In this document: positions 9,015-17,735 of the stretch, piece after piece
How positions within the stretch are numbered: position 1 is the first letter of the stretch
Layout of the letters: the number at the start of each line of letters is the position of its first letter
Assembly: GCA_019894735.1 (NCBI GenBank)
Contig: JAGXOB010000013.1
Span: 1-38,672 of the forward strand
Direction: 5' to 3'
Length of the DNA stretch: 38,672 bases
DNA from: Promethearchaeota archaeon
Lineage (GTDB): Archaea; Asgardarchaeota; Lokiarchaeia; Sigynarchaeales; SOKP01
The notes under the pieces: generated by a model
The model's database searches: none
Seen by the model: only the letters and a program-made list of their open reading frames with translations
What the model was told of the DNA's origin: nothing
Made by a program: the position numbers and the translations under genes

Positions 9015-9223
9015 TTTTACATCAAAAATTCCATTAAAATTCTATGTAAAGTAGTACCATAGAATATCAATTATAATAAACTTTAAGTTAATAATTTTTT
9101 TAAACTTAAAAATTTGATTTTAGAATTTTACATTTGTTTTAACTAAACAAAGATATTAATTTATATTAGATACTTCAAATACTCAATAATACATCAAATT
9201 TAATTCTACTGAGGTAAAAGACT

Positions 9224-10654
9224 ATGAATAAAGAAGATATATGCTTTATGTCAGCTTTCGAGATGCGCGAAAAAATCGAAACTCAAGAATTATCATCACT
9301 TGAAATTACCGAAACTATAATTGAACGAATTGAAAAGATTAATCCTATCCTCAACGCATATTGTACTCCTACTTTTGAATTAGCACGAGAAACTGCCAAA
9401 AAAGCAGATGAATCAGTTAAAAGGAGCGAAAAGCTGGGATTATTACATGGAATTCCAACTTCGATTAAGGATCTAATGTTAACTAAAGGAATAAAAACTA
9501 CATTTGGTTCTAAACTTTATGAAGATTTTATCCCCGAACAAGACGAAGTTGCAGTTCAAAGATTAATTACATCTGGTTGTGTTATGCTTGGTAAAACAAA
9601 CACACCTGAGTTTGGCTCTGTTGCTCTTACAAATAATAAGATCTTTGGAGAAACTAAAAATCCTTGGGATGTAGAAAGAAACTCCGGGGGTTCTAGTGGA
9701 GGTGCTGCCTCCGCTGTTGCGGGAGGTATAGGACCATTAGCTTTAGGCTCGGACGGAGGAGGATCAATTAGAGTCCCTAGTAGTTGTTGTGGCGTTTACG
9801 GATTAAAACCTACTTTTGGGCGCATTCCTAGTTATCCCCGCATGGGTATCCATTTTAAGTCAATGGATCACTACGGTCCAATTGTACGTTATGTTAAGGA
9901 TGCTGCTCTCATGTTAAATGCTATGAAGGGTCACCATCCTGGAGATGACAATTCTTTTCCCGACGATGACATCGATTATGTTAAGGTGATTGATGATAAG
10001 CCTAAAAAACTAAAAATTGGTTATTCGATGACTTTAGGTTATGGAAAAATTCTTGATGAAGAGGTTAAAGAGAATGTGCTTGATGCTGTTCATAAGTTTG
10101 AACAATTTGATTGGGAAGTGGAAGAAGCAGATTTAAAAATAAAAAAACCGGAATCAGCATATAAAACACTGGTCAGTATTGGTTACGCTTATGATTTACA
10201 AAAAGATTTTAATACTAGACTTGAGGACCTTAGCCCAGATTTAATTAGTTCAATAAGATTAGGTTTAGATAATAGTTCTATGAATATAGGAAAAGCTAGA
10301 GAACAAAAAAATCAAGTTTACGAAGTTTTGTATCAGTATTTTAAGAGTTATGATTTATTGATTACGCCAACATTACCTTGTCCAGCGATTAAACCAGAGT
10401 GGTTAGAATCAGGAACTAAATTTCCATCCATAGGGAAAAAAGCACTAAGTACTATGAGTTGGATGACATATACGTATCCTTTCAACATGACAGGTCTTCC
10501 TGCTGCCTCCATTCCATCTGGGTGGACTAAATCTGATTTACCGATTGGAATGCAAATTGTTGGGAAGAGATACGACGACAAAACAGTTCTTCAAGTCTCA
10601 AAAGCGTTCGAAGAAATCTCACCGTGGCAAGATAAACGCCCAAAATTTAACTAA
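9224..10654 (+). CDS. Amidase (amidase-signature family, GatA-like)
   Basis: A 476-residue amidase-signature enzyme with a complete Ser-cisSer-Lys triad: Lys82 in TSIKDL, cis-Ser157 in GGSSGG, and nucleophile Ser181 in DGGGSIRVP. The CGVYGLKPT continuation is also intact. The family hydrolyses amides to acid and ammonia; members include GatA, which delivers ammonia to mischarged tRNAs. No gatB or gatC lies nearby, so a stand-alone catabolic amidase is the simpler reading. GAGGT lies about 8 nt before the ATG at 9224 and gives a good ribosome-binding site, which supports the start. It ends in a strong T-run. Confidence 0.92.
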   Translation: MNKEDICFMSAFEMREKIETQELSSLEITETIIERIEKINPILNAYCTPTFELARETAKKADESVKRSEKLGLLHGIPTSIKDLMLTKGIKTTFGSKLYEDFIPEQDEVAVQRLITSGCVMLGKTNTPEFGSVALTNNKIFGETKNPWDVERNSGGSSGGAASAVAGGIGPLALGSDGGGSIRVPSSCCGVYGLKPTFGRIPSYPRMGIHFKSMDHYGPIVRYVKDAALMLNAMKGHHPGDDNSFPDDDIDYVKVIDDKPKKLKIGYSMTLGYGKILDEEVKENVLDAVHKFEQFDWEVEEADLKIKKPESAYKTLVSIGYAYDLQKDFNTRLEDLSPDLISSIRLGLDNSSMNIGKAREQKNQVYEVLYQYFKSYDLLITPTLPCPAIKPEWLESGTKFPSIGKKALSTMSWMTYTYPFNMTGLPAASIPSGWTKSDLPIGMQIVGKRYDDKTVLQVSKAFEEISPWQDKRPKFN

Positions 10655-10660
10655 ATATCT

Positions 10661-10677
10661 CTTTTTTTTGTTTTTTT
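10661..10677 (+). terminator. Oligo-T terminator after the amidase
   Basis: Seven bases after the amidase stop there is a run of eight T, a G, then seven more T. Archaeal RNA polymerase terminates at such runs without a required hairpin. The opposing gene ends at 10679, so this region separates two convergent genes. Confidence 0.6.
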
Positions 10678-10678
10678 A

Positions 10679-11767
10679 TTAAAAAGATTTCATTTTTGAA
10701 GTTGTAATGTAAGAAGAATCACCAATAGTGATATTTTTCTTAATTAGGTCTTCTAAGATAGAGTAGTCCCCAATAATGCTATTCGAAGAAATAATTTTTC
10801 TTAAAAATACTCCATCCCCTATTACAGATTCAGAGAGGATACATTTTTCTAAAACTAAATTGTCTCCAATTGAAACATTAGGTCCAATAATAGAATTTTT
10901 GATTTTTATATTTTTTCCAATAAAAACTGGAGGAATCAATTTAGAGTCTACTATGTTTCCCATTTGAAATAAGTTTTCAAACAAGGGATCGCTTAACTTC
11001 AATTCAGATAATAAATAGCGATTGCCATCAAGTAATGATTCAGGTCTTCCAAAATCCAATATTTCACTCTGCATCACGTTCCCTTTAAATCTAACGCCCT
11101 GATTTATTAAGCGTTCTATTATTGGCGTTAATTGATGTTCATTTCCATTGGTTATTTTTACTTTGCTCTGTTCTTCTAAAAGCTTGAACAATAGAGAAAC
11201 GGAACCCTTTCCAAAAAGATAAGCTCCAGAAACAGCATAATCCGAAATAAACTCTCGTGGTTTTTCAACAATTTTGGTTAAATTCATTTCTTCATCTACA
11301 ACGGTAACACCGTAAAATTGAGGATTATCAACCTTTTTAATATTAATAACCGCATCGCAATCCCCTTGGTGATATGTTAATAAAACAGAAGAATAGTCTT
11401 CCATAGGTAATCTATCACTTAGGAAAATAAAACAGTCGTCGCCCTTAACGAAATCTTTCGCTAATAATATTGCGTCTCCAAGACCGCTGAAAAAAGGTGT
11501 GTCGGCCAAAAATCCAAGAGGTTTCTGCTCAATAAATCTAAGGTTGAAGTAATCGGAATAGTGAGCCTCTATATATTCTGAAATCTGTCTTTTTTTATAT
11601 CCTACAATAAAAGCTATATCTGTTCCTATAGGGAAAGTTCTTTTTAACTTTACAAGGATGTGGTCAATTAATCTTTTCCCAGCTAATTTCAGAAATGCCT
11701 TGGGTTTTGAATAGGTAAACGGTTGAAGTCGCTGCCCTACGCCTGCAATTGGACAAATTAATTTCAA
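10679..11767 (-). CDS. Sugar-1-phosphate nucleotidyltransferase with left-handed beta-helix tail
   Basis: A 362-residue protein. The N-terminus carries the nucleotidyltransferase signature G-x-G-x-R-L-x-P-x-T with PKAFLKLAGK (AGVGQRLQPFTYSKPK). The catalytic domain spans about residues 1-240. The C-terminal part (about 265-350) has hexapeptide-like repeats such as SIIGPNVSIGDN and SVIGDGVFL, which form a left-handed beta-helix. It should make an NDP-sugar from a sugar-1-phosphate, as glucose-1-phosphate thymidylyl- or uridylyltransferases do, for surface glycans. The exact sugar and nucleotide cannot be read. It lies 7 bp downstream of an unknown helical protein gene, so the two are probably co-transcribed. 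Confidence 0.88.
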   Translation of the reverse strand: MKLICPIAGVGQRLQPFTYSKPKAFLKLAGKRLIDHILVKLKRTFPIGTDIAFIVGYKKRQISEYIEAHYSDYFNLRFIEQKPLGFLADTPFFSGLGDAILLAKDFVKGDDCFIFLSDRLPMEDYSSVLLTYHQGDCDAVINIKKVDNPQFYGVTVVDEEMNLTKIVEKPREFISDYAVSGAYLFGKGSVSLLFKLLEEQSKVKITNGNEHQLTPIIERLINQGVRFKGNVMQSEILDFGRPESLLDGNRYLLSELKLSDPLFENLFQMGNIVDSKLIPPVFIGKNIKIKNSIIGPNVSIGDNLVLEKCILSESVIGDGVFLRKIISSNSIIGDYSILEDLIKKNITIGDSSYITTSKMKSF

Positions 11768-11774
11768 TTTACGA

Positions 11775-12305
11775 TCAACTCTCTAGTATGTCTCTTAAGA
11801 TATAATAATATTTTACATCATTTATTTTTTCTCTCACTATGGTCTTCAATTTTCTTAGATAATAGTTGTCCGAATTTGTTTTTTTCATACCTCTGAGTTT
11901 TTTGTTTAAAGCAATTCGCGTCTTTTCATCTAAAAAATCAACTGGTATAGATTTATAATCATCAATCATACCTTTCTTACCATCTTCATTATCATGGTTA
12001 TCTTGATTTTCTAAACTCTCGCGAAGAAGAATATATAATGTTTCAATCCAAGTTTCAATTCTTTCTATATCTCCTTTTATGTAAGTTCGAATGTCAAGCC
12101 AATCTTTAAATTCTATAACTTTATTTAAAAGATCTTTACGTTCATCGCTTATAATCCCCTTTTCTTTAGCTCTTTGCGCCAAATCGCGTGCTTTTTGCTG
12201 TTTTAAATCATTTTTTTCTTCTTTCGATAATGATTTATAAATTTCCTCCCTCTTCTTTCGTTCCTCTATAGTAGCCTCATCATCGAGCCATTTTTCAATT
12301 GACAT
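11775..12305 (-). CDS. Charged helical protein of unknown function
   Basis: A 176-residue protein very rich in Lys, Glu and Asp and predicted to be mostly alpha-helical. Residues about 10-60 (TIEERKKREEIYKSLSKEEK and on) look like a coiled coil. An acidic linker with DNHDNEDG lies near 100-110. There is no membrane segment, signal or recognisable catalytic motif, and I do not recognise the family. It is the promoter-proximal gene of a pair with the nucleotidyltransferase 7 bp downstream. That spacing implies co-expression but does not reveal a function. It is divergent from the HAD hydrolase across a 130-bp AT-rich gap. Confidence 0.75.
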   Translation of the reverse strand: MSIEKWLDDEATIEERKKREEIYKSLSKEEKNDLKQQKARDLAQRAKEKGIISDERKDLLNKVIEFKDWLDIRTYIKGDIERIETWIETLYILLRESLENQDNHDNEDGKKGMIDDYKSIPVDFLDEKTRIALNKKLRGMKKTNSDNYYLRKLKTIVREKINDVKYYYILRDILES

Positions 12306-12435
12306 GTTCTAATTAAAATATTAAGTTGATTCCCAATTTTAAATATCTATTAATTTATTAATATAGAGGATAAAATTAGTTTTAAATTCATAGAGAGATA
12401 GCTTAATATTAATTCCTATAATTACTATATTTAGA

Positions 12436-13215
12436 ATGAAAGTAAAGGGTATAATATTCGATTTTGGTTTTACACTGTTTTCATTTGAGAATCCATCAGT
12501 TGAAAAATATTTCGAATGTTTCAATAGGGGATTATTAAAATCCATTGATATTCTAAAAGATAAAAATATATTAGAAGAAGAAGACGATTTAGTTAAGGAT
12601 TTTATAAGTATCTTTAACAAAAAAAGAGCGAATTCTTTTAGGTTAGCTATGAAAACCAAGGATGAGTTCCCTACAACATTACTTTTTAAAACTGTGTTAA
12701 AAATTTTGAAAGAAAAGGGATACAATATTAACAACGATAGTATTGAGGAAGTATTTTTAGAAGAGATGGCTGAAATATATCATTCTTGTGAAGAGAGTGA
12801 GTGGAAACCTTTTAACGAAACTAAAACAACCTTAGAAGCTCTCTCTAATGTTTCTCACTTAAAAATAGGTCTCATTTCTAATCACCCAAACCATAAAACC
12901 ATAAAAAATATACTTGATGACTACAATTTAAAACAATTCTTTGATGTTATTGTTACTTCTGCTAAATTTGGAAAGAGAAAACCTAATCCCGATATTTTCT
13001 TATATACTTTAAAGAAGATGGGTTTAGAAAAACATGAAGCTAAAGATTGCATTATGGTAGGGGATGAGGCTGCTGACGCTGTTGGTGCTAATAGAGTCGG
13101 TATGCAAGTTGTTCTGAAAGAAAGAGACTATGAATTCCCTTACGAACGAGAAATCACTACGCCTAATTTAATAAAGATTAAATCTTTAAATGAAGTTTTA
13201 AATTACATCAGTTAG
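12436..13215 (+). CDS. HAD-superfamily hydrolase
   Basis: A 259-residue HAD protein with a C1-type helical cap. Motif I is IIFDFGFTLF: nucleophile Asp9 is present, but the usual second aspartate (+2) is Gly11. Motif II is the Ser in GLISNH, motif III the Lys in FGKRKPNPDIF, and motif IV is GDEAADAVGA. The latter part (RKPNPDIFLYTLKKMG) is typical of phosphoglycolate-phosphatase and haloacid dehalogenase relatives. Replacement of the +2 general acid by Gly occurs in some HAD subgroups and can reduce or change phosphatase activity. The substrate is unknown. It ends just upstream of a convergent tRNA gene. Confidence 0.88.
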   Translation: MKVKGIIFDFGFTLFSFENPSVEKYFECFNRGLLKSIDILKDKNILEEEDDLVKDFISIFNKKRANSFRLAMKTKDEFPTTLLFKTVLKILKEKGYNINNDSIEEVFLEEMAEIYHSCEESEWKPFNETKTTLEALSNVSHLKIGLISNHPNHKTIKNILDDYNLKQFFDVIVTSAKFGKRKPNPDIFLYTLKKMGLEKHEAKDCIMVGDEAADAVGANRVGMQVVLKERDYEFPYEREITTPNLIKIKSLNEVLNYIS

Positions 13216-13221
13216 AAAAAG

Positions 13222-13324
13222 TAGCCCAGAGGGGAATTATTCCTTCTTTAAGAGCTTTTAAGAAGATTGAACCCCTGATCACTTGCTTCGCAGGCAAGCG
13301 TCTTATCCACTCGACTACTGGGCT
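13222..13324 (-). tRNA. tRNA-Arg(GCG) with an intron in the T loop
   Basis: On the minus strand AGCCCAG (13318-13324) pairs with CTGGGCT (13223-13229), and discriminator A follows. The anticodon arm is a perfect 5-bp stem, CTTGC/GCAAG, around the loop CTGCGAA, giving anticodon GCG (arginine, CGC/CGU). The T stem AGGGG/CCCCT is perfect, but the T loop TTCAA...TT is interrupted by about 29-30 nt. The insert contains a hairpin in which CTTCTT pairs with AAGAAG. Removing it gives a mature tRNA of about 73 nt. CCA is not encoded, and an oligo-T stretch follows the 3' end. Exact splice sites cannot be fixed from one sequence. Confidence 0.9.
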
Positions 13325-13427
13325 AATTTTTCGTGAATAATTGTTAAAATAATTTAAAGTTAAAATACTTTATTTCTCTATTACGATTTATCAAATTTAA
13401 AAATCGGAAACTCTGAAGAATAACCGG

Positions 13428-13712
13428 TTATCTAGGATAATCAGGCTTACTCGATACTAAAGTAGTAGTTTCTTCAATCCAGCTAGACAAATCTTTATCT
13501 ACTCGAATGAATGTTACAATTTTATCTAATTCTTGCAGTTTAGTAAATGTGCATTCTGCAACCAAATCCCATCCTCCATAAACTGGTGTAATATAGGTTA
13601 CTTTCCAATCTTCATCGGGACTATTTGATTTTAAACCTGTTAACCTATTGACAACTTCCCATTCAGTTCCAATAACTTTTAGCCGTATTAATATATAGCC
13701 ACGATAGAAAAT
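13428..13712 (-). CDS. Lrp/AsnC-type RAM domain protein, start codon unresolved
   Basis: The minus-strand frame ending at TAA 13428-13430 is open for 95 codons and encodes a stand-alone RAM (Lrp/AsnC effector-binding) domain: GYILIRLKV at the start, PVYGGWDLVAE in the middle and EETTTLV near the end. There is no helix-turn-helix. No ATG, GTG or TTG occurs in frame before a stop at 13716-13718. An ATT at 13710-13712 lies 7 nt after AAAGGTG and could start it. Alternatively, loss of one G from the GGG run would join a GTG to this frame, giving a start of V-L-G-I-F-Y-R-G. Stand-alone RAM proteins bind amino acids or other small effectors. Domain call is good; start is uncertain. Confidence 0.65.
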   Translation of the reverse strand: MFYRGYILIRLKVIGTEWEVVNRLTGLKSNSPDEDWKVTYITPVYGGWDLVAECTFTKLQELDKIVTFIRVDKDLSSWIEETTTLVSSKPDYPR

Positions 13713-13878
13713 ACCCTAACACCTTTAATATTTTTTTTTAATACTTACTCTAATATATTTATTAGCCTTTATTCATCTTAATAATGATTTATTTTTTTTG
13801 AAAAGGTTTATTATTAATACTCAGATAGCTTTCAAATTTAGAATTAAAAATGACTAACTTGTATGTGAGATTTTGGTA

Positions 13879-15639
13879 ATGGATATCGATGAGATAAAAA
13901 GGCTAATTTGGTTATATGGTTTAGAAAATGCTGTGAAATTTGAAGGGAAACCGAATTTAAAGGCTATTATGGGAAAATTAATAAGCCAGAAACCAGAACT
14001 CAGAACCCAGATAAACGATATCAAGCCCTTGCTTGACGAGATAATAGTAGAGATTTCTAAACTGACTATGCATGACCAACGAGAAAAATTACTAGAATTA
14101 GATCCTACAGCATTTGAGAAAAAAATTATCACCAAAGAGCAAAAGGGATTACCAAAATTACCTAACGCTCAAAATTATGAAAAAATCATAATGCGTTTAG
14201 CACCATATCCTAGCGGAGCTTTACACATTGGAAACGCGAGGATGGTAATATTAAATAGTGAATATGTAAACCAATATGAAGGGCGATTAATTCTGTTTTT
14301 TGATGATACGATCGGGAGTTCAAAATCTATGAAAAATAGTCCCAAAGCAAAATTTGTACTCCCTGACGCTTATCAATTAATAGAAGACGGTTTGAAATGG
14401 TTAGAAGTTGAATATTCAAAAGTATATTATAAAAGCGATAGGTTAGAAATATATTACGAATATTGTGAGAAACTCATCCAAGACAATATAGCGTACGTTT
14501 GTTTTTGTAGTGCAATTGAGTTTAGGGAGAACTATAAGAAAAAGAAGGAAATTTGTCCTCATAGAAATCAATCTGTCACTACCAATCTTAAAGAATGGAA
14601 CAATATGAAAGCAGGTAAATATCGCGAAACAGAAGTTGTAGTTAGATTGAAAACTGGAATGGATCAAAAAGATCCTGCGCTAAGGGATCAAATAATAATG
14701 AGAATTTCCGAAGCTGATCACCCTCGAGTTGGGAATAAATTTTTAGTTTGGCCAATGTTAGAATTTTCATGGGCGATTGACGACCATTTAATTGGTGCTA
14801 CCCATATTCTAAGGGGTATAGATTTGGTTAAAGAAGACCTGATCGAAGAATTCATATGGGATCATTTTAATTGGAAAAAAGCCGAATTTTTGCATTACGG
14901 CAGATTAAAGTTTCCAGATATGAAGTTAAGCAAAACTCAATCTCGAAACAATATAATTCAAGGGATTTTCGAAGGTTGGGACGATCCCAGAACTTGGAGC
15001 TTGCAATCTTTAGAAAAGAGAGGGATTAGGGCTGCAGCACTAAGAAAAACACTTTTGGATCTGGGAATGTCGACTACGGGAATAATTTTTGATGAATCCT
15101 GGCTATATTCGAAAAATAAAGATATTATAGATGGTCTTTCAAGTAGATACTTCTATGTAGAAGAGCCAATCAACATTGAGATTGAAAACGTACCTTTCTC
15201 AGAATTCACAGCGGAACCTTTACTGTTACCTTCAAATCCAAAAAAAGGAAAAAGGAAAATTAAGGTTACAACAAAAAACGATAAATTAGAAATCCTAATA
15301 GCACATAGAGATGCAATCAAGCTGAAAACCGGGCAAATAATTAGATTAAAGGACTTATTAAACATTCAAATAACGGCTGTAGACTTAAATAAGAACGTAA
15401 TAAAATCAAGCTTTCATAGCTCCGAACTAAATAGAGAATTTTCAATCTTTCAATGGGTTTCCAAAGAAGAAAATGTACAAGTTTCAATATTAAAACCTGA
15501 TGGCACGATATCTAAAGGCAATGGAGAGATAAATTTAAAAAAAATCCCATTAAACAATACGATTCAATTCGAACGATTTGGGTTTGTCAATCCAATAAAG
15601 TGGGAAGATAAAGTATTAATATGCTATTTTACTCATTGA
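13879..15639 (+). CDS. gltX: Glutamyl-tRNA synthetase, archaeal type
   Basis: Class I synthetase of the archaeal/eukaryotic GluRS branch. It has an N-terminal helical extension of about 100 residues and then the Rossmann core, with RLAPYPSGALHIGNAR holding the HIGH motif (read here as HIGN). The KMSKS-like loop is KLSKTQSR, and the beta-barrel anticodon-binding domain occupies the last 180 residues. It charges tRNA-Glu. Whether it is non-discriminating (also charging tRNA-Gln, which would need the GatDE amidotransferase) cannot be told here. The frame is open from a TTG at 13873, but the ATG at 13879 is the likelier start and gives 586 residues. The two motif variants are unusual, yet the rest of the protein looks intact. 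Confidence 0.95.
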   Translation: MDIDEIKRLIWLYGLENAVKFEGKPNLKAIMGKLISQKPELRTQINDIKPLLDEIIVEISKLTMHDQREKLLELDPTAFEKKIITKEQKGLPKLPNAQNYEKIIMRLAPYPSGALHIGNARMVILNSEYVNQYEGRLILFFDDTIGSSKSMKNSPKAKFVLPDAYQLIEDGLKWLEVEYSKVYYKSDRLEIYYEYCEKLIQDNIAYVCFCSAIEFRENYKKKKEICPHRNQSVTTNLKEWNNMKAGKYRETEVVVRLKTGMDQKDPALRDQIIMRISEADHPRVGNKFLVWPMLEFSWAIDDHLIGATHILRGIDLVKEDLIEEFIWDHFNWKKAEFLHYGRLKFPDMKLSKTQSRNNIIQGIFEGWDDPRTWSLQSLEKRGIRAAALRKTLLDLGMSTTGIIFDESWLYSKNKDIIDGLSSRYFYVEEPINIEIENVPFSEFTAEPLLLPSNPKKGKRKIKVTTKNDKLEILIAHRDAIKLKTGQIIRLKDLLNIQITAVDLNKNVIKSSFHSSELNREFSIFQWVSKEENVQVSILKPDGTISKGNGEINLKKIPLNNTIQFERFGFVNPIKWEDKVLICYFTH

Positions 15640-15734
15640 TAAGACATAACGATTTTAGACTCGTTATACTTTTAAATTAGTAACAATAATTAAACTAAAG
15701 CAAATAACACAATCAATCATAATTAAAAATAAGA

Positions 15735-16814
15735 ATGAGCGAGAAGGAAAATTTGGACGAACTGAGTCCTACTAAGCTGAAGTGGGCTTTCTGTCCAATT
15801 TGTGGAACAAAAATACCTCAAATTGAAAAAATTCAATACTGTATTAAGTGTGGTGTCGATCTTCAATATATTAATGTCCACATGAGGATGCCCTCTCGCA
15901 AGAATCAAATTTCCCTGCAACCTTACAGTTACGGAACACCAAAACCGTCAAGAAAAAGGCTTGATGAAGATGATCTCCTCAATTTAAAAGATAAGAAATT
16001 ATGGGGTACCGGCGCTACTATAGGGATAACTGCTGCTGCATATTTTGGTATGAACTTGCTCGCTTTTGTAGCAGTTTTCATTTTAATGTTTTTTTCACTT
16101 AGTTTAGAAGATGCATACAATGTAATCGCTAATCCCTCTTTCGTTATATTTAGTTCTTTTATAGAATTAGCCTTATTTATTGTTCCTCTTCTATATGTCG
16201 GGAAACATCTAAAAAGACCAAATTTTAATAACCGATTAATTATATTAGGATTTTCAACAAAAAATTTTAATAAAAAGCAGCTTTTTAAAGAGATTTTTAT
16301 TGGATTGGGTTTTGCAGTTATAGGTGTTCTATTAGTTCTTCTAGTATCTTTTGCTATGGAAATGATAGTAACCGTAATTTTCGGTTTTGAAATTGTATCG
16401 GAAGTAATTGGAACTCCTGGTGAAGTAGACGCACTTATAACATCTTCTGATATTCTTAGTCTTGTCTTGTTAGTTATTATCATGATAGTGATTATAGGTA
16501 CGTCTGAGGAAGTTTTATTTCGAGGTTTTTTACAAAAGGGTTTAGTCCGGAATTTAGGTAAATCATGGGGTCTTTTAGTTACAGCGTTAATATTTGCCTC
16601 AATTCACTTAATAGGAGTATTCTTATTTCCAGAATCATTAACAATATTTGTAGTTTCTTTACTTCTCAATTTTTTTCCTTTTTTCGCGATTTCCCTTTTA
16701 CTTGGACTGCTTTATTATTGGAGAAAAGAAAATCTAGTAGCAGTTATGATTACTCATGGCGTTTATAACGCTATAACAATCATCCTCGCGTTTTTAGTTT
16801 ATAATATTTTTTAA
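15735..16814 (+). CDS. CPBP-family intramembrane metalloprotease with N-terminal zinc ribbon
   Basis: A 359-residue membrane protein. Residues 20-39 form a zinc ribbon (CPIC at 20-23, CIKC at 36-39). A polar linker to about residue 85 is followed by around seven hydrophobic segments. The CPBP/Abi signature is complete: EEVLFR at 258-263, FASIH near 290 and HGVYN near 342, which supply the Glu and His zinc ligands of type II CAAX-protease relatives such as Rce1. The substrate may be a prenylated or membrane protein. The cytosolic zinc ribbon is an addition to the core fold. It is followed 18 bp later by the MtxX-like gene, probably in the same transcript. Confidence 0.9.
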   Translation: MSEKENLDELSPTKLKWAFCPICGTKIPQIEKIQYCIKCGVDLQYINVHMRMPSRKNQISLQPYSYGTPKPSRKRLDEDDLLNLKDKKLWGTGATIGITAAAYFGMNLLAFVAVFILMFFSLSLEDAYNVIANPSFVIFSSFIELALFIVPLLYVGKHLKRPNFNNRLIILGFSTKNFNKKQLFKEIFIGLGFAVIGVLLVLLVSFAMEMIVTVIFGFEIVSEVIGTPGEVDALITSSDILSLVLLVIIMIVIIGTSEEVLFRGFLQKGLVRNLGKSWGLLVTALIFASIHLIGVFLFPESLTIFVVSLLLNFFPFFAISLLLGLLYYWRKENLVAVMITHGVYNAITIILAFLVYNIF

Positions 16815-16832
16815 AATCAATCGAGAAATTAT

Positions 16833-17693
16833 ATGACAATTTTAGACGCTTTTAGGAAGAAAACTGAAGGTGTAATATCTAAAATTGGGATTGGATTAGG
16901 CGACTCGGCAACTAATAACATCAAAATATTAAATGCTGTTTTAGAAATATTAAAATTGAATAAATCCTCCTTTTTTTTCTTTGGTAATAAAAAAAGAATT
17001 GAAGAAATCGCTAAATCTCAGATGTACAAAGAAAATGAGCGCTATATAGTTTTAATCGATTCAAACGATCCAACATCTGAGATCCTACATTACTTAAACA
17101 AAAATCTCATAGCTTGCGCTGTAAGAGGAAGTTTAAGTTCAAGTAAATTCTTGAAAAATCTTGATGTTATTTTAAATATATCAGATATAAACCGATTAGC
17201 TTTATTAGAAACAAGTTCAGGTCATCAATTTTTTTTTGGTCCAGTTGGAATTGACGAGTGTAATAATCTAAACAGTAAAGAGCAGTTTATTGAGAAAGCG
17301 CTAAAAGTTTTAAGCACCTTACATATTGAACCAAAGATTAGTGTATTAAGTGGTGGTAGACTTGGAGATATTGGGAGAAATGTTGAGATAGATAAAAGCA
17401 TAAAGGAAGCTAAAGAATTAGTAGATTATTTTAAGTTAGAAAAACCTGATTTAGAAATAGAACATTCGGAGATTTTAATTGAAACTGCAATTGAAAATAA
17501 ATCGAATTTAATTTTAGCACCTAATGGGATAGCAGGAAACTTAATTTATCGTACATTGGTTCATTTAGGCGGAGGTAAAGCTTACGGAGCAATATATATG
17601 GGAATTGACTATAAAATTGTAGATACATCTCGCGTGGGCGATTTTACAGAAATCTATGGCGGACTTATTCTCGCTCTTGCACTTTCAAACTGA
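16833..17693 (+). CDS. MtxX-like protein (methanogenesis marker 4 family)
   Basis: A 286-residue soluble protein. Features typical of the MtxX/methanogenesis marker protein 4 family are AVRGSLSSS, the long SGGRLGDIGRN segment and NGIAGNLIYRTLVHLGGG near the end. The fold is related to phosphate acetyl/butyryltransferases (isocitrate-dehydrogenase-like). The family is annotated as a putative methyltransferase subunit, but its biochemical role is not established. No methanogenesis genes are present here, so a role outside classical methanogenesis is likely. It lies 18 bp after the CPBP protease stop. The identification rests on remembered motifs, without a profile search. Confidence 0.65.
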   Translation: MTILDAFRKKTEGVISKIGIGLGDSATNNIKILNAVLEILKLNKSSFFFFGNKKRIEEIAKSQMYKENERYIVLIDSNDPTSEILHYLNKNLIACAVRGSLSSSKFLKNLDVILNISDINRLALLETSSGHQFFFGPVGIDECNNLNSKEQFIEKALKVLSTLHIEPKISVLSGGRLGDIGRNVEIDKSIKEAKELVDYFKLEKPDLEIEHSEILIETAIENKSNLILAPNGIAGNLIYRTLVHLGGGKAYGAIYMGIDYKIVDTSRVGDFTEIYGGLILALALSN

Positions 17694-17735
17694 AAAATAT
17701 AATATAAAGAAAAAAAGATGTAAATTAACGCGACC

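Noticed and set aside
9224..10654. Calling the amidase GatA of the Glu-tRNA(Gln) amidotransferase
   Set aside because: No gatB or gatC is nearby, archaea generally use GatDE for tRNA-Gln, and the signature alone does not separate GatA from catabolic amidases.
15929..16483. 184-codon open frame opposite the CPBP protease
   Set aside because: It is long, but it overlaps a gene with intact catalytic motifs and has the low-complexity composition expected of antisense to membrane segments.
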